Shown here: positions 20,499 to 32,461 of the stretch, piece after piece
How positions within the stretch are numbered: position 1 is the first letter of the stretch
Layout: every line of letters begins with the position of its first letter
From: Amphimedon queenslandica
Lineage: Eukaryota > Porifera > Demospongiae > Haplosclerida > Niphatidae
Length of the DNA stretch: 64,000 nucleotides
Assembly (NCBI RefSeq): GCF_000090795.2
Contig: NW_003546245.1
Location: 110,905-174,904, forward strand
Direction: 5' to 3'
Position numbers and translations under genes: made by a program
The notes under the pieces: model-generated
What the model saw: only the letters and a program-made list of their open reading frames with translations
The model's database searches: none
Told to the model about the DNA's origin: nothing

Positions 20499-23039
20499 TT
20501 AAACGTCGAAATGATCATACTCGCCTGATACAGGTCTCCCGCCAATATCAGAGTACTATAAATATCAAGAAAATGGGTGTGGCTAGGGGTGGTGGGTGTG
20601 GTCACTTACACCAGGTAGAGAATTGGTAGCTTCGTTCATTTGAATCATCTCACGCCTTTCGTTACTATTATTAGAATCAGACCTATTCCTTCCACTGAAG
20701 ATATAATAATAATAATAATAATAATAATATTAATAATAATAATAATAGTGAATAACAGAAACAGCAGCATTATAATAATTATATTTATTATTATTGTATC
20801 AATGATTATTATAATATAGCAATGAGTGTTTTATGATGTAATGAAGTTGTCCCTTTAGCTCACTTGGAGGAGTAAGGTTCATTGTAACTGTATCTTCGTG
20901 GAGATGCCGCCCACGAATTAGCTCTTTCACTATCATAAGCAACAATGTCATCTTGATCAAAGTCCTCCACGGAACTAATAATAACTATTAATAACCGTTA
21001 ATAACTATTGATAACTGCTACCTTGTGTTGATTATTAGTCCGTCAAAAGCTGTCAGACAGCATATCAGAATAAACAAAGACAAAGCTAATCCGCTTAACA
21101 CGGAGAAAGTTATGACAATAAAGAGTCTATTAATGAGATTAATCCAGCGCATAATTAAAAATAACAATTTTGATAACTTACTGTCCTTGATCACACATAC
21201 TGTCAAGAATGCTATTGTAATACTGGGGGAGTGGGAAAGAAGTGATAAGAGGGTATTTTAGCGATCAAATAAGATAATTTATATATATAGTGCATCACAT
21301 ACTTCTTTGATTCCTTGCGAAGGATTACAGTTCAATATGGTTGAGACATTATTGTAAATCTGGTCAGCAACAGTGATCTGATTCTTAACAGCATCGAATG
21401 GAACCTGTTTAAAGAGAAGGAGAGGGAGAAAGGAGAGGGCATGAGATCATGAAGTAGTGGTTACTGTGTCAACATACCATAGCACCAGGGACATTAGCAC
21501 TGATATAATCTGTCACATTGTTAACAACCATCTGATATCTCTGCAATGCAGCATCAGTCTCATTTATATCCTGTACATATTTTTTTTAAATAAAATAAAA
21601 AGCAAAAACAAAAACGTACACTAGGGCGACAGCTTGGCTCACAAGATATAAAATAGTTCACGATTTCTAAAAAAAAACAGTGTAACCAGTTATTTAATAA
21701 TATGTATACCTCTGGCAATTGGCTCGTTGTTAGTTTGATTTCTTATGAGTCCATCTGGATCGATGCAGACGTCAGATAGCACAATAGTTGAAGCAAGAGC
21801 CCCTCCAGCAGCAATCCATATCAGTATTGTGAATATACTGATTATAACCAAAATGCTACAAAATGAAAATAAAATAGTAAATATAGTATATGGTTTATGG
21901 TTAGGTAAAGTAATAAACTTACATTGTAATGCAAACAGATTTCATGCAAATGGTTAAAAGACAAGAGAGAATCAATAAGAGTCCAACGGCAATCAAGAAA
22001 CCAATAGTCGACCAATTCCTGTTAACGAATGACATTACTGATAGCAATCACAGCAATAGTTAATAAGTGACCTTATGTTTTCAAAATTATTGACGCTATT
22101 AATGATACTGTCATACTGAACAGAATCCAATCCATTGCTGATGCTAGCTAACGCAGCATCAATATCAGTGTTAACTTCTAATATGAGATTAGCCGATGCC
22201 AAGACAGCATCTTTGCCATCTCCATTGGAATTACTGATCTCAGCAATAACAATACTCATTGAGTCGCTGACTAACGTGCCATTATAATTATCAACCTATG
22301 AAATAAAAGACTTAAATGGACAATAAAGATACCTCAAATACACATACATAGATCATAAATTGAATGCATGTTCATGTATATAATATATGTACATGTACGT
22401 GTACATACATGTAATTCCATGAACTTACTGATGCAGAAACTCTTGTCAACTCGTTAACAACATTCTGCCCGTTAGTGGTAAACGACTCAACGTTTTTATT
22501 CAATGAAACTTCTGCATAAATCAATACTCCAACCAGCCCACTATAAATGTAATAAAAATATATAAAAATACAAGATACCATATATGGCATGGAGCATGAC
22601 ATAAGGTGACTGATATAAGTAGAGGAGAGAGAGAGAAGGGAGAGTGAGAGGAGCTTACAGGCAGAATATAAACAGAATTGACAGCACAAAAGCACATGAC
22701 AGTTTGCAAGTGCGGGGGCGGTTAGTTTTCTCTCTGCAGCAACAGCAACAGCATATAAATATGAAATAGACCAAGAGAAGTATGAAAATACAAAGACAGA
22801 TCAGGATGGGAACACAAGCCCATATTATAACAGGCTAAAGAAGAAAGGAGAGAGGATATGGCGTAATAACGTGAACAATAGCCCAAGGTCTTTGTACCTA
22901 CCTCGAAGTAAGAGAGAGAGACGGCAAAGTCTGAGGAGACCTCGCGCAGATCAATATTGACATGAGGTATGCTGTGAAATGCTGTCACAAAGCTGCTGGG
23001 TTCATAGCTGCTGCTGATGTTAGAGCAATCCAAGGACAT
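20499..23039 (-). CDS. TTYH: Protein tweety homologue (TTYH family)
   Basis: A multi-exon, multi-pass membrane protein. The N-terminus VTAFHSIPHVNIDLREVSSDF aligns with the start of TTYH proteins. TM1 is VIIWACVPILICLCIFILLLVY followed by a Cys cluster. Further TM segments are near 22700-22500, 22010-21945 (FLIAVGLLLILSCLLTIC), 21850-21770 (ISIFTILIWIAAGGALASTI, then LSDVCIDPDGLI, the TTYH LSDFC-PD motif) and 21150-21040. The Cys pair in FISCEPSC fits the conserved lumenal disulphide. The tail is Ser/Tyr-rich and ends GEYDHFDV. Family members were described as chloride or volume-regulated channels, and structures suggest lipid handling, so the function is unsettled. Confidence 0.88.
20702..20748. 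repeat. (TAA)n microsatellite in a TTYH intron
   Basis: An ATA/TAA triplet run with one interruption, in an intron of the tweety gene. Confidence 0.85.
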
Positions 23040-23239
23040 CTCTGGCTCGCTACACCGTCCTTCCCTTTTCTAAAAATTTTATGAATCAACTCAATCAAGT
23101 CGGAACAACCAGTTATACGGGAAATTGGTTTAGTATACGGAAGTTTTTGGTCCCGCCCTTTTGCTTTCGCAGAATGTCATAATGCGCATGCTCAGTAACA
23201 AAAGTAGTTAAGTTACTATTAATTATAAAAATTATGTGG

Positions 23240-23799
23240 TTAATAATATTCATTTGGTTTGAATAGTACAGTGAGTATGAGAGCTATTGTTAGTAAGAAC
23301 GCCATTATGCATGATATTATAATACAACCAATTGATATTCCTTTCTTTGCAAGTCTTAAAGTATTTTGTGAAGTCTCTCTGGATTTATCAAGAAGGCCCA
23401 TTTCAAAATATTCTTGAACCTTAAACATTAAAAGGATCAGTAATAATTAATAATAGGACACTGTGGCTACCTGATATGACTGCATTACAGCACACACTCC
23501 AATGGGACAGAACATGCAGCAGGCACACATTGATAAACTCAAGTGATCATCAGGCATTGAGTATCTGTTCATTGCTCTTGACTTCTTCTATGCAAAGAGG
23601 AGTCCAATCATGTCATTCAGTATCTACACAATGTCCTTACATCTTTGATCACAATTACTCTGACATCATTTGGAGATGGAAGGTCACTTTTTGAATTGGT
23701 TAAGCTTGTAGCATTACATTCTTCTTCTTCTTCTTCTGTATCATTATCTGATGATGATAAGAGAATCTTTCTCTCTTCTTGGGTGGTCATCTCTCTCAC
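23240..23799 (-). CDS. CD225/dispanin-family (IFITM-like) membrane protein
   Basis: Three exons. Exon 1 (from 23799, or the Met nine bases on) is acidic (DNDTEEEEEE). Exon 2 reads RYSMPDDHLSLSMCACCMFCPIG and continues into VCAVMQSYQ. Exon 3 reads VQEYFEMGLLDKSRETSQNT, then the TM segment GCIIISCIMAFLLTIALILTV. This is the CD225 pattern: first hydrophobic helix with a Cys pair, a conserved loop with G-A-S, then a second TM, about 135 residues. The family covers IFITM, PRRT, SYNDIG and TMEM proteins that shape membranes. The assignment to CD225 is firm; the subgroup is not, and antiviral activity should not be assumed. Confidence 0.8.
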
Positions 23800-23905
23800 T
23801 CTCTCTCAAAAACACTTCCTACTCTTGCTATTACTAATGCCTACTTCCTGCATACTTTGTTATTGAATTGTCATAACTAAGTAATACTCTTGTTACTATG
23901 AATTA

Positions 23906-24734
23906 CTAAGTCTTCTTTAATAATTCTAATTCTCTTAATTTTTGAGATATTTCAGTTATAATTTTGTTTTTGAACTCTTTTCCTCGTCCAAGTCTCTCCA
24001 TTTCTTCTAGAAATACTTGCCTTTCTTCAATTTCTTGCAATACTACATAATGATTGCTAAAATATGGATCATAAATCATTATGTCTATTACTTTCATCAC
24101 TAGTTCTCTCCATTTCTTCATCATCTCTTCTCACTCGAATTGGCGAAGATGGATTTGCTACTGTTAATTCTTCATTTGCCATCACTGTCTGCAGTTTTTC
24201 CTTCTCTATGCTGGAATTGTAACCTCCTATGAATTAAATTTTAATTACAATTCTTGTAATTGCGGCAACACAAAACTTACTATGCTGATGGCACTGAGGT
24301 GGTAAATAATTTTTATCTACAATTTTTTGCATCTTTTCGATAGTTTCCATTGATCTAAGGCCTCTACCATTAACGTCAGTAGACTTTGATTTCTTTTTAG
24401 TAGAGCGAGCAGTTTTGCTGTCTGCCAATGGTTTTGAAGTAGTAGGAGAACAGTGTAATGGCAGTGGCTCTCCTCCTATGCAGAAGCTAATTTATTAACG
24501 TACTATTGATTATTACTATTATTACTTTTTATTTTTGTGTTTAGTGTTCTTTGTTGAAAGTTTGTCAACCGTGCCTCATTCATCATAACTGAGCCAATAA
24601 TGAATACTGAAACAATAACACATTATCATTAGTAGTTTACCTTTCAGTAGGTCTTGTGTCTCTTTACTAACTGTCACTTTGTGGCTAGTGAACAACCCAC
24701 CAGCTTGAACAGGTTGATGTCTTTTGGCAGCCAT
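23906..24734 (-). CDS. C22orf23: EVG1 homologue (UPF0193, C22orf23-type)
   Basis: The C-terminus EEMERLGRGKEFKNKIITEI, then SQKLRELE, matches the UPF0193 signature closely, and GEPLPLHCSP matches the family's mid-region. Exons join in phase, including a 49-base intron (GTAATAG...TATGTAG near 24090-24045) that restores the frame to ILQEIEERQ. I place the start at 24734 (MAAKRHQP), because the upstream in-frame ATGs (24773, 24755) overlap an X-box-like promoter motif. Vertebrate members are expressed with ciliated and testis tissues; the molecular role is unknown. It is divergent from WDR90, with under 90 bases between starts. Confidence 0.85.
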
Positions 24735-24747
24735 GTTTAGTATTGTG

Positions 24748-24761
24748 GTTGCCATGGCAAT
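24748..24761. promoter_or_regulatory. RFX X-box-like motif 1 in the EVG1/WDR90 promoter
   Basis: GTTGCCATGGCAAT matches the palindromic X-box (GTTRCCATGGYAAC) at 13 of 14 bases. RFX factors switch on ciliary genes through such sites near the start. It lies between the two divergent starts. Confidence 0.6.
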
Positions 24762-24793
24762 TTCATGCTCCACCCATGTACAAAATGGCGGGT

Positions 24794-24807
24794 GTTTCTA
24801 TGGCAAC
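24794..24807. promoter_or_regulatory. RFX X-box-like motif 2 in the EVG1/WDR90 promoter
   Basis: GTTTCTATGGCAAC matches the X-box at 12 of 14 bases and lies 16 bases before the WDR90 start codon. Two such words in about 60 bases is unlikely to be chance. Confidence 0.55.
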
Positions 24808-24822
24808 AATACTGAAATAAAA

Positions 24823-26537
24823 TGGCGGATATTATCATCAGCAAAGATGTTGATATAATTGAAGAGAAAGGGATTAAAGAAAAGAAAGGAGACGTGATTA
24901 TTGAAAAGGTAGAGATGAATTAACTTTAATGTTTATATTTAATGCAATCTATTAGGATTTGAAGATAAAATGTGATGTTTACAGGATCAGAGGAGAAGAG
25001 CCTTCGCTTCATTACATCACTCTCTCTGGCCTCTTCCTACCTCAGCGCTACCTGTACATCACCTTTCGTCCTTTATCAAGAAAATATTTTATAATTAAAA
25101 TGGAGTCGGTTCTAAAAGGAAAGAAGGAGCCAGTGATTGTATCGATATCAAACATTATCAATAAACTTAAAATATCAAACGCCACTTTAGACGTCCCGTA
25201 TTACTTCACTGAAACCACACCCACCAATCAGGCCACGCCTACACCCGATCATTCATCATGTTGGACGTGTTTAGCTATTGATCTTCACTCATTAGCGTCA
25301 GATTATTGGGGGTGTGGTCACGAATATATCACTTCGATTACGATACATGCTAATTTATATCTCAAGAGTTTATTAGCTAGTGATGTGCTCTACCGCCCAC
25401 ACACTAACGAGCTCCCACCAATACTGAGACTGCCTGTTACTAAAGGGTTAAAATATGAAGACACGTATCACTTTAGGATCATACCACAGCAGATGTTCGG
25501 TGATAATAATAATAATAACAGAATAATTAAACTACGCTTTAATGAAAATCACAAGGAGGTATGTGTATTAATAGTTATTATTATTTATTATTATTAATTA
25601 GGTGTCGTCAAGCCTTTTATCACTTAATAAATTGATTGGAAGCTCTGCTACTAACATCAATCAGTTGATATTATCTAAGCAAGGAAATAAAGTCTATTAC
25701 ACCTGTCAAAATGTCATCATTGCTTTAGAAACTAAGACTTTAAATCAAGAGTTCTTCATTGGCCATACTGAAAAGGTAAGGTGCTGTATAACTGGTAATT
25801 TTAAAGGGAGAAGTTTGGCATTTTTATAGACATTCAGCATTTGAATAAAATTACACAATTTTGAGGCATTTTTAATGTGTAAATCTTATTAGAACGTGGC
25901 CAAACCAATAACCAAAATTTTGGCAATGGATTCACCTTTCAAAATTTACTAGCTACGTTTTGTTACTTCCTAATAAGGTTATGAGTATTGCTTTGAGCTG
26001 TGATGGGTGGAGACTAGCCAGCGCTCAGTTTGGGGGTGTGGTCAGACTATGGGATACGCCTACAGTGTGTTGCTTATCAGTCATAAAATCCAATCAATTA
26101 ATATCCGGATTAAGGTAATTAATAATCATTAATTAATATTTTAATTATTATTATATTGTAGTCTTTCTTATACAGGTGCCGTATTGGCTTGTATAGGAAG
26201 GGCAGGAGGCGGGGCAGGGGGTGGGGCTGGAGGGAAGAAAGTGCTCTCTATTTGGAATGATAATGATTTAAATATTAAGTCTATCACTGATGTAGATATT
26301 AATGTATTGAGAATATCACCTTTTGACAGTACAAGGTAAAGCAACGAAGAATAAACGAAATAAAATAATGTCTTAATAATGATTTCTCAGACTCATTTCC
26401 TGTGGTTGGAATAATGTGAGGTTTTGGCGTGTCAAAGAGAACGTGTTGAGATCCTCTCCTGTTAATCTGTTGGACTATCATGATGATTACTATACTGATA
26501 TACAGTATCACCCGAATATAAAGAATAATGGAAACAT

Positions 26538-26612
<75 letters not shown>

Positions 26613-28622
26613 GTTAGTGTAGCCTCTATATAATGGACACTTTGTTGCTTTGTTGCATGCAGTGTATGTATTTTGACTATTTTCTTATTTTTTTCTAGCT
26701 ATTCTTCGTCCAGTTCTGGTAATGTTATTGAGGTTGACTATCAGTCCTTCTCAGTTAAGAGGGTGTGGCAGTTATTCCCTGACGTCCCAGGAGGCGTGGC
26801 TATCACCTCATTATATATTCATGAAGGTATATTAGTGGGTGTGGCTTTGACCTTGTTAAATAATGTTTATTAAAGGGTTTTTCATCACCGGAACTTATGA
26901 TGGATACGTTAGACTGTGGCCTGCTGATTTTAAACACGTCACAATGGAAACTAGTCAGACCTTATATTAAATATTAATTATTAGTTAATTAATCATTAAT
27001 AATTGGTTTATTGTAGGACATGAGAAACCAATTATAGCAGTAGGCGGAGCTAAGGATGGGCTTACTGTAATGGGAGCCAGTGAAGTAATTATATAATTAA
27101 TTATACATTTAATAATAATAATAATAATAATAATAATAGGGTCAATTAGGAATGATTGATGCTCTTAGTAAAAGCTATACTACACTACTAAGGTCCCATA
27201 CTGACAATATAATGGAAGTAAAAGGAAATGATGAATACTTACTAACAATATCTGAAGATAACAGTGTTAGAATATGGGCCAAGCAATCACTGGAACAGGT
27301 ATTGAATCTTGCATACCACAATTTATTCTGTTTTATTCCGTTTTATTCCGTTTTTTTNNNNNNNNNNNNNNNNNNNNNNNNNNNNNNNNNNNNNNNNNNN
27401 NNNNNNNNNNNNNNNNNNNNNNNNNNNNNNNNNNNNNNNNNNNNNNNNNNNNNNNNNNNNNNNNNNNNNNNNNNNNNNNNNNNNNNNNNNNNNNNNNNNN
27501 NNNNNNNNNNNNNNNNNNNNNNNNNNNNNNNNNNNNNNNNNNNNNNNNNNNNNNNNNNNNNNNNNNNNNNNNNNNNNNNNNNNNNNNNNNNNNNNNNNNN
27601 NNNNNNNNTACTCTTGGTAATACCGTATGGAAAGAAATTTTGGAGGTAGTTAAATTTGGTGAATTTGGCGTTTTGATAGCCATTCGCCAAAATAAAAATT
27701 TGCCATTTTGAGCCATTATACGCATGATCAATGGCACATGGCCACAAATTCACCAATTAAAATTCACCAAATTAAAATTTGCCAATCATCCAAAATTTAG
27801 CAATTCGCCAAAATTTAGTCCCTCCAAAATTTCCTTCTGTATGGTACATGTACATCTCTCACCCTCCATTTAATGATGGACCCCTAATTCTCTCTTTATT
27901 AACAGGTATATGAGTTTAATGGAGACGATAGTGCCATACCATTGACTGCTGACATTCACCCTATTAATAATGATTTAATTATTATCGGTTATAATAATGG
28001 GACGACAAGATTCATTAACTTATATAGTGGGAACGTTCTCTCTGAACACAAGTATTCAACTATTGCATTTTTGTTGTTTTATTTTATTATTTATTATTTT
28101 ATTCTAGACACGAGGGCTCAGTTAAAAGTGTGTTGTTCACTAAAAATGGCAAAAAGTGTTTTGTGAGTGACAGCAACGGCTCATTGTACTTATATAATGA
28201 AGCTACTAATAATAACTATATATTAATAACCACACTGGGTTAGTATACTAATAATAATAATAATGTGTTTACTTGTATTTTGTAATCTCTCTCTCTCTCT
28301 CTCCAGACAGTATAGTTTGTTCTGGAAAGCTTATGATAAATGATGATGATACCCTGCTTGGTTTTATTGGCCCATTGCCATCAATTGTCTCAATATATTC
28401 TATAAAATCATTACAACTGGTAAGAATATGTTTTATTAATAGTAATTAATCATTATATTCTAGTCGGTTCATATTGATGTTTCTGTTGGAGAAGGTAACA
28501 GTAACTTGTTACCTGTTGATGCCTGCTTCACTAGTAATGAGATTAATCATATCGTAATACTGACCAATCAGAATAGAGTATTGAAGTACAGTGCTTTTAA
28601 TGGACAATTTATTTCCCAAGTA

Positions 28623-28666
<44 letters not shown>

Positions 28667-31600
28667 CACTTATTCTTTTCTCAGTATACTCCTACTCATC
28701 ATGCTTCATGTGTCTCAGTTATTAATAACTCATTAATAACTGGAGGAGCTAGCGGTGAACTATCAGTCAGTGATTATCATACAAGAGGTGAAGACCAGGT
28801 AGGATGGTGTGGGTGTGGTTATTAATATTATGTGCATTAATTAGAATTATATTGGTACAAGTGGGCGTGTCACTGGATTATTAGGTTATTCAAATTATTT
28901 GATATCAGCCTCAGGAAATGCATTATGTCATTGGATACTGACTCCACCTACTGAAAAGATGACCCCGCCCACTAATGAGTTGACTCCGCCTATTAATACT
29001 TCACTTGTTTGTGGTCCTTGGCCAAATGTAGAGTCATTGACCACGCCCACTTCTAATGAAACTGATGAAATATTGATATCTCGTACGCCTCATGGAGGGG
29101 TGGAGCTTACTTTGACCACACCCACAGATAAACCACGTGATGTTGTAGTTGCCAGTAAACCAAAGGGTTCTTATATTTATAACCAGCCACTTTATTCTAA
29201 ACCACACCCACTTTTATCAACCAACCAGCCCAGTATGTCTCTACAGAATGTTCATGGTTACAATAACGCAGGACGTAATAATGTGAAATGGATATTTAAA
29301 GAAGGTTAATTATTTTATTATTATTATTAATATGGTGTCAATACTATAGTACAGGGATTTTGGCCAAATTTTGCCAAAAATGAAAAGTAGAGAATTTTTC
29401 ATTTTTATGATATTTTCTGATGCATATACATGTACTTATGTTGTGCAGAAAGTTTGAGCTGATTCCGATCAAAATTAGATTTTTTATGATTTTTTAAAGT
29501 TACTCAAAAATCGGGCCAAAGTCCCTGTACTATAGTACAGGGATTTTGGCCAAATTTCGCCAGAAATGAAAAGTAGAGAATTCTTCATTTTTATGATATT
29601 TTCTGATGCATATACATGTACTTATGTTGTGCAGAAAGTTTGAGCTGATTCCAATCAAAATTGAATTTTTAATGATTTTTTAAAGTTACTCAAAAATCGG
29701 GCTAAAGTCCCTGTACTATAGTACAGGGACTTTGGCTAAATTTCACCAAAAATGAAAAGTAGAGAATTTTTAATTTTTATGATATTTTCTGATGCATATA
29801 CATGTACTTTATGTTGCATAGAAAGTTTGAGCTGATTCCGATCAAAATTGGATTTTTAATGATTTTTTTAAAGTTACTCAAAATCCCTGTACTACAGTAC
29901 ATGATCTTCAAAAATGACTTGTAGAATTTCCTGGTACATGTACATGCAGCAAGAGTACTCTAGCATGTAGTTATGATTCTCTTTATATTGTAGGGTTAAT
30001 TGTGTATTCCAGTGGTAGTACAATCATTATTAACAATTTAAATACTCTTTCTAATCAATCAATGCTAACTGGTCATAACACTGAAATATCAACAGTGGCT
30101 TTATCACATGATGGGTGGAGCCTTGTATCAGCTAGCCACTCCCACAAAAACTGGCCGTGTGAAGTTAGAATATGGGATATTGATACACATAAATGCACTA
30201 AGGTGAATTATAACAATTTCTGTTGTCATTTCCGTCATTTTTTTTAGATATTAAATATTCATGAAATTGGTGTCATTGCTATGGAATATTCTTTCGACGA
30301 TCGCTATCTTTTATCAGCTGGTAATAAATTAGTTAATTAATTGATTTAACGTTTATTATTTTAGGTGAAGATCATGTACTATCTGTATACTGTATTAGCA
30401 CTGAAATGATTATTATTAACATTAAGACGACTGAGTTGATTAACGCCATTGCTTGGGACCCCATCAATGCTTACGAGTTCAGCAGCATCAGCAAAGATGG
30501 AGTTACATTTTGGATATTGGAAGAAAAGTCAGGAACACTACAGACACATAAACCAACCGCTAATGTCAAAGAAGTATAACTATCAGTATAAATAAACAGT
30601 GTCATTATTATTGTGTCTTGTTGTTAGATGACTGGTCTCTGTTACTCTACTAGTAATTACCTTTTTACTGGAGGGAGAGATGGTAAAGCTATAGGTTTAC
30701 AATACAATATTAACTTATGTATAATGCCTGCTGTTGATGTATATTAGGATCTCTAAGTATTTGGAATACTAATAATAACGATTGTATATTCAGCTGGAAC
30801 ACAGGCTGTCGGGAAATAAGTTAGCCATAATTAACTCATTAGTCTTACTCATCCATATAACTGTTGTATGGTTGTATAATTGTTGTAATTGTTTATGGTA
30901 TACTGTAGGTTGTATGGTTGCTAATAGTAATAAGGTAATGGTTGGTAGTCCTGATGGGTTGGTTCAGTTATGGTTGATTGATCCCTCAGACCCCAGCCCC
31001 ACCTCTATACTGGACCATTCATTGTATGTGGTGGGTGGAGCTTACTCTCTCTCTTTTAACCCTCAACTAACAATGGTACATAATACCTCATTAATATTCA
31101 TAGACTCATTAATATTCATAGGGTTTAATTGGTTGCCTCTCTATATTTTTCGTGAATTGGGCTGAAAGGGTTTCCTCCGATTTGATGTTCAGTCACCATG
31201 GTAACGTGAGGAGCATGGCTTATTCGTCTGATGGGCGTGTCTTTGGATCATGTGACGATCATGTGACCAATCTATGGGCCACTAGCGACTGGACAAATCT
31301 ATTACAATTTAAATCAAAAAATGTACTTACACGTACATGTACATGTATTTTATGTTCCATTATAGGTTGCTACGGCAATAGAGTTGATTGACCACGCCCA
31401 CCAGTACCTGTGTGCCATTGGGTACACTGACGGTTCAGTGACTGTCTGTAATATAACGAGTGGGCGTGTACTGACTACTCACCGCCCACACAAATCAGAA
31501 ATTAGAAAATTAATGTCATCTGCTAGAGGTAATGATCATGACATCATTATTACCATCGTTACTAATAATAATTTTGCTAGAGACCTCATTATTACTTGGT

Positions 31601-32424
31601 TATTCTGATGGACTATTGCTCTCCATTGATGCTTATAATGGAAACGTTAATTATAAAATATCTTCACACGAGGGAAGAGAAATCACCGATTTGGACCGCA
31701 ACCTTTTTAAAGTTGGAGTAAGAACATACCCAATCTTCTTATGCAGCTATTGACTCACTCCTTTCCTCTCTCTTTCTCAGTTACCTGGTGTTGTTAATGT
31801 CAACGAAGAGATATGGTTGATATCAAGTGTTGATCAGCGTATCAGTGTCTGGATCAATAATACACTATTGGACTGGATTACATTTCCTTCTTCCAACAAA
31901 CAAGTACATGTACATGTATCAACTTCACCATCAACATCATCATCATTATTATAGTTACAGTATCAATCTAATTCTTCAATACCAACGTTAAGTCGTTTTT
32001 CCCCCACTGAGCCAGATGTTATCATATACTCTGGCTATGGATCTGAGAAATGTTTATACACGTACAGTTTAACTCAGAAAAGGGTTAGTATATTAAGATA
32101 TAAAAGCCAGTATTGATTACTTTAAATGAAATAGGTATTCAAGAAATTGCAAATTAATTACTGGCCTATTTGTTTATCTGTATCTCCGATCAGCCAGCTA
32201 ATAGCAATTGGCTCAAGAGGTTGTTGTTATTGTTTTTATTTTAATAATGTTGTTATTGTTATTAATTATTAGAGCAAGTCATTATGCTAATCGATTGCGA
32301 TGGAGCGTATCATGAAAGCTCCACTCACTGTGATGCTGTGTCAGATGTAGCATTCTCTCCTAGTGGAGGTCAATTAGTATCATCAAGTCAAAATACGCAT
32401 CACATTTGGTCATATTGTAAGTAA
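24823..32424 (+). CDS. WDR90: WDR90/POC16, centriolar WD40 protein with N-terminal CFAP20 domain
   Basis: More than 30 small exons. The N-terminus (24823-25560) is a CFAP20-type domain: VYRIRGEEPS, ITLSGLFLPQRYLYITFRPL and VSISNIINKLK. A long series of WD40 repeats follows in two beta-propeller blocks (VMSIALSCDGWRLASAQFGG, TEISTVALSHDGWSLVSASH, VNEEIWLISSVDQRISVWIN), ending SSSQNTHHIWSYCK. The domain order is that of WDR90/POC16, which lines the inner scaffold of the centriole and supports its integrity. An N gap at 27358-27608 hides up to one exon, so full length cannot be given. Introns hold satellite family 2 and a MITE-like element. The promoter is shared with EVG1. Confidence 0.85.
26537..26611. 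repeat. (TAA)n microsatellite in a WDR90 intron
   Basis: About 24 uninterrupted TAA units. Confidence 0.95.
27358..27608. other. Assembly gap (N run) in WDR90
   Basis: 251 unknown bases. The left flank shows a repeating TTTTATTCCG word, so the gap probably holds collapsed repeats. Open frames crossing it are meaningless. Confidence 0.99.
27619..27848. mobile_element. MITE-like element with terminal inverted repeats, WDR90 intron
   Basis: The left end TACCGTATGGAAAGAAATTT, continuing TGGAGG, is the inverse of the right end, whose reverse complement reads TACCATACAGAAGGAAATTT then TGGAGG. The match is about 23 of 26 and continues with interruptions through TTAAATTTGG-like sequence. The interior (about 170 bases) is non-coding and full of short inverted words such as TTCGCCAAAAT. 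TA at each tip could be the target duplication of a Tc1/mariner-type insertion. The class is inferred; the inverted repeat is directly visible. Confidence 0.65.
29337..29900 (-). repeat. Tandem satellite family 2, array b, in a WDR90 intron
   Basis: Three full units and a decayed fourth. Palindrome centres are at 29343, 29529, 29715 and 29891 (spacing 186, 186, 176). Perfect CCCTGTACTATAGTACAGGG occurs at 29523-29542 and 29709-29728. Units contain AAAATGAAAAGTAGAGAATT and TGATGCATATACATGTACTT. Confidence 0.92.
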
Positions 32425-32461
32425 AATAAGTTATTATTATTAACATAAATAATACATTTAT

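Noticed and set aside
20423-20605. 60-codon minus frame as a separate small gene
   Set aside because: It overlaps the last tweety exon in another frame; the spliced frame ending GEYDHFDV explains the region.
27152-27756. Several 100-165 codon frames in both directions
   Set aside because: They cross the N gap, so most of their length is unknown bases.
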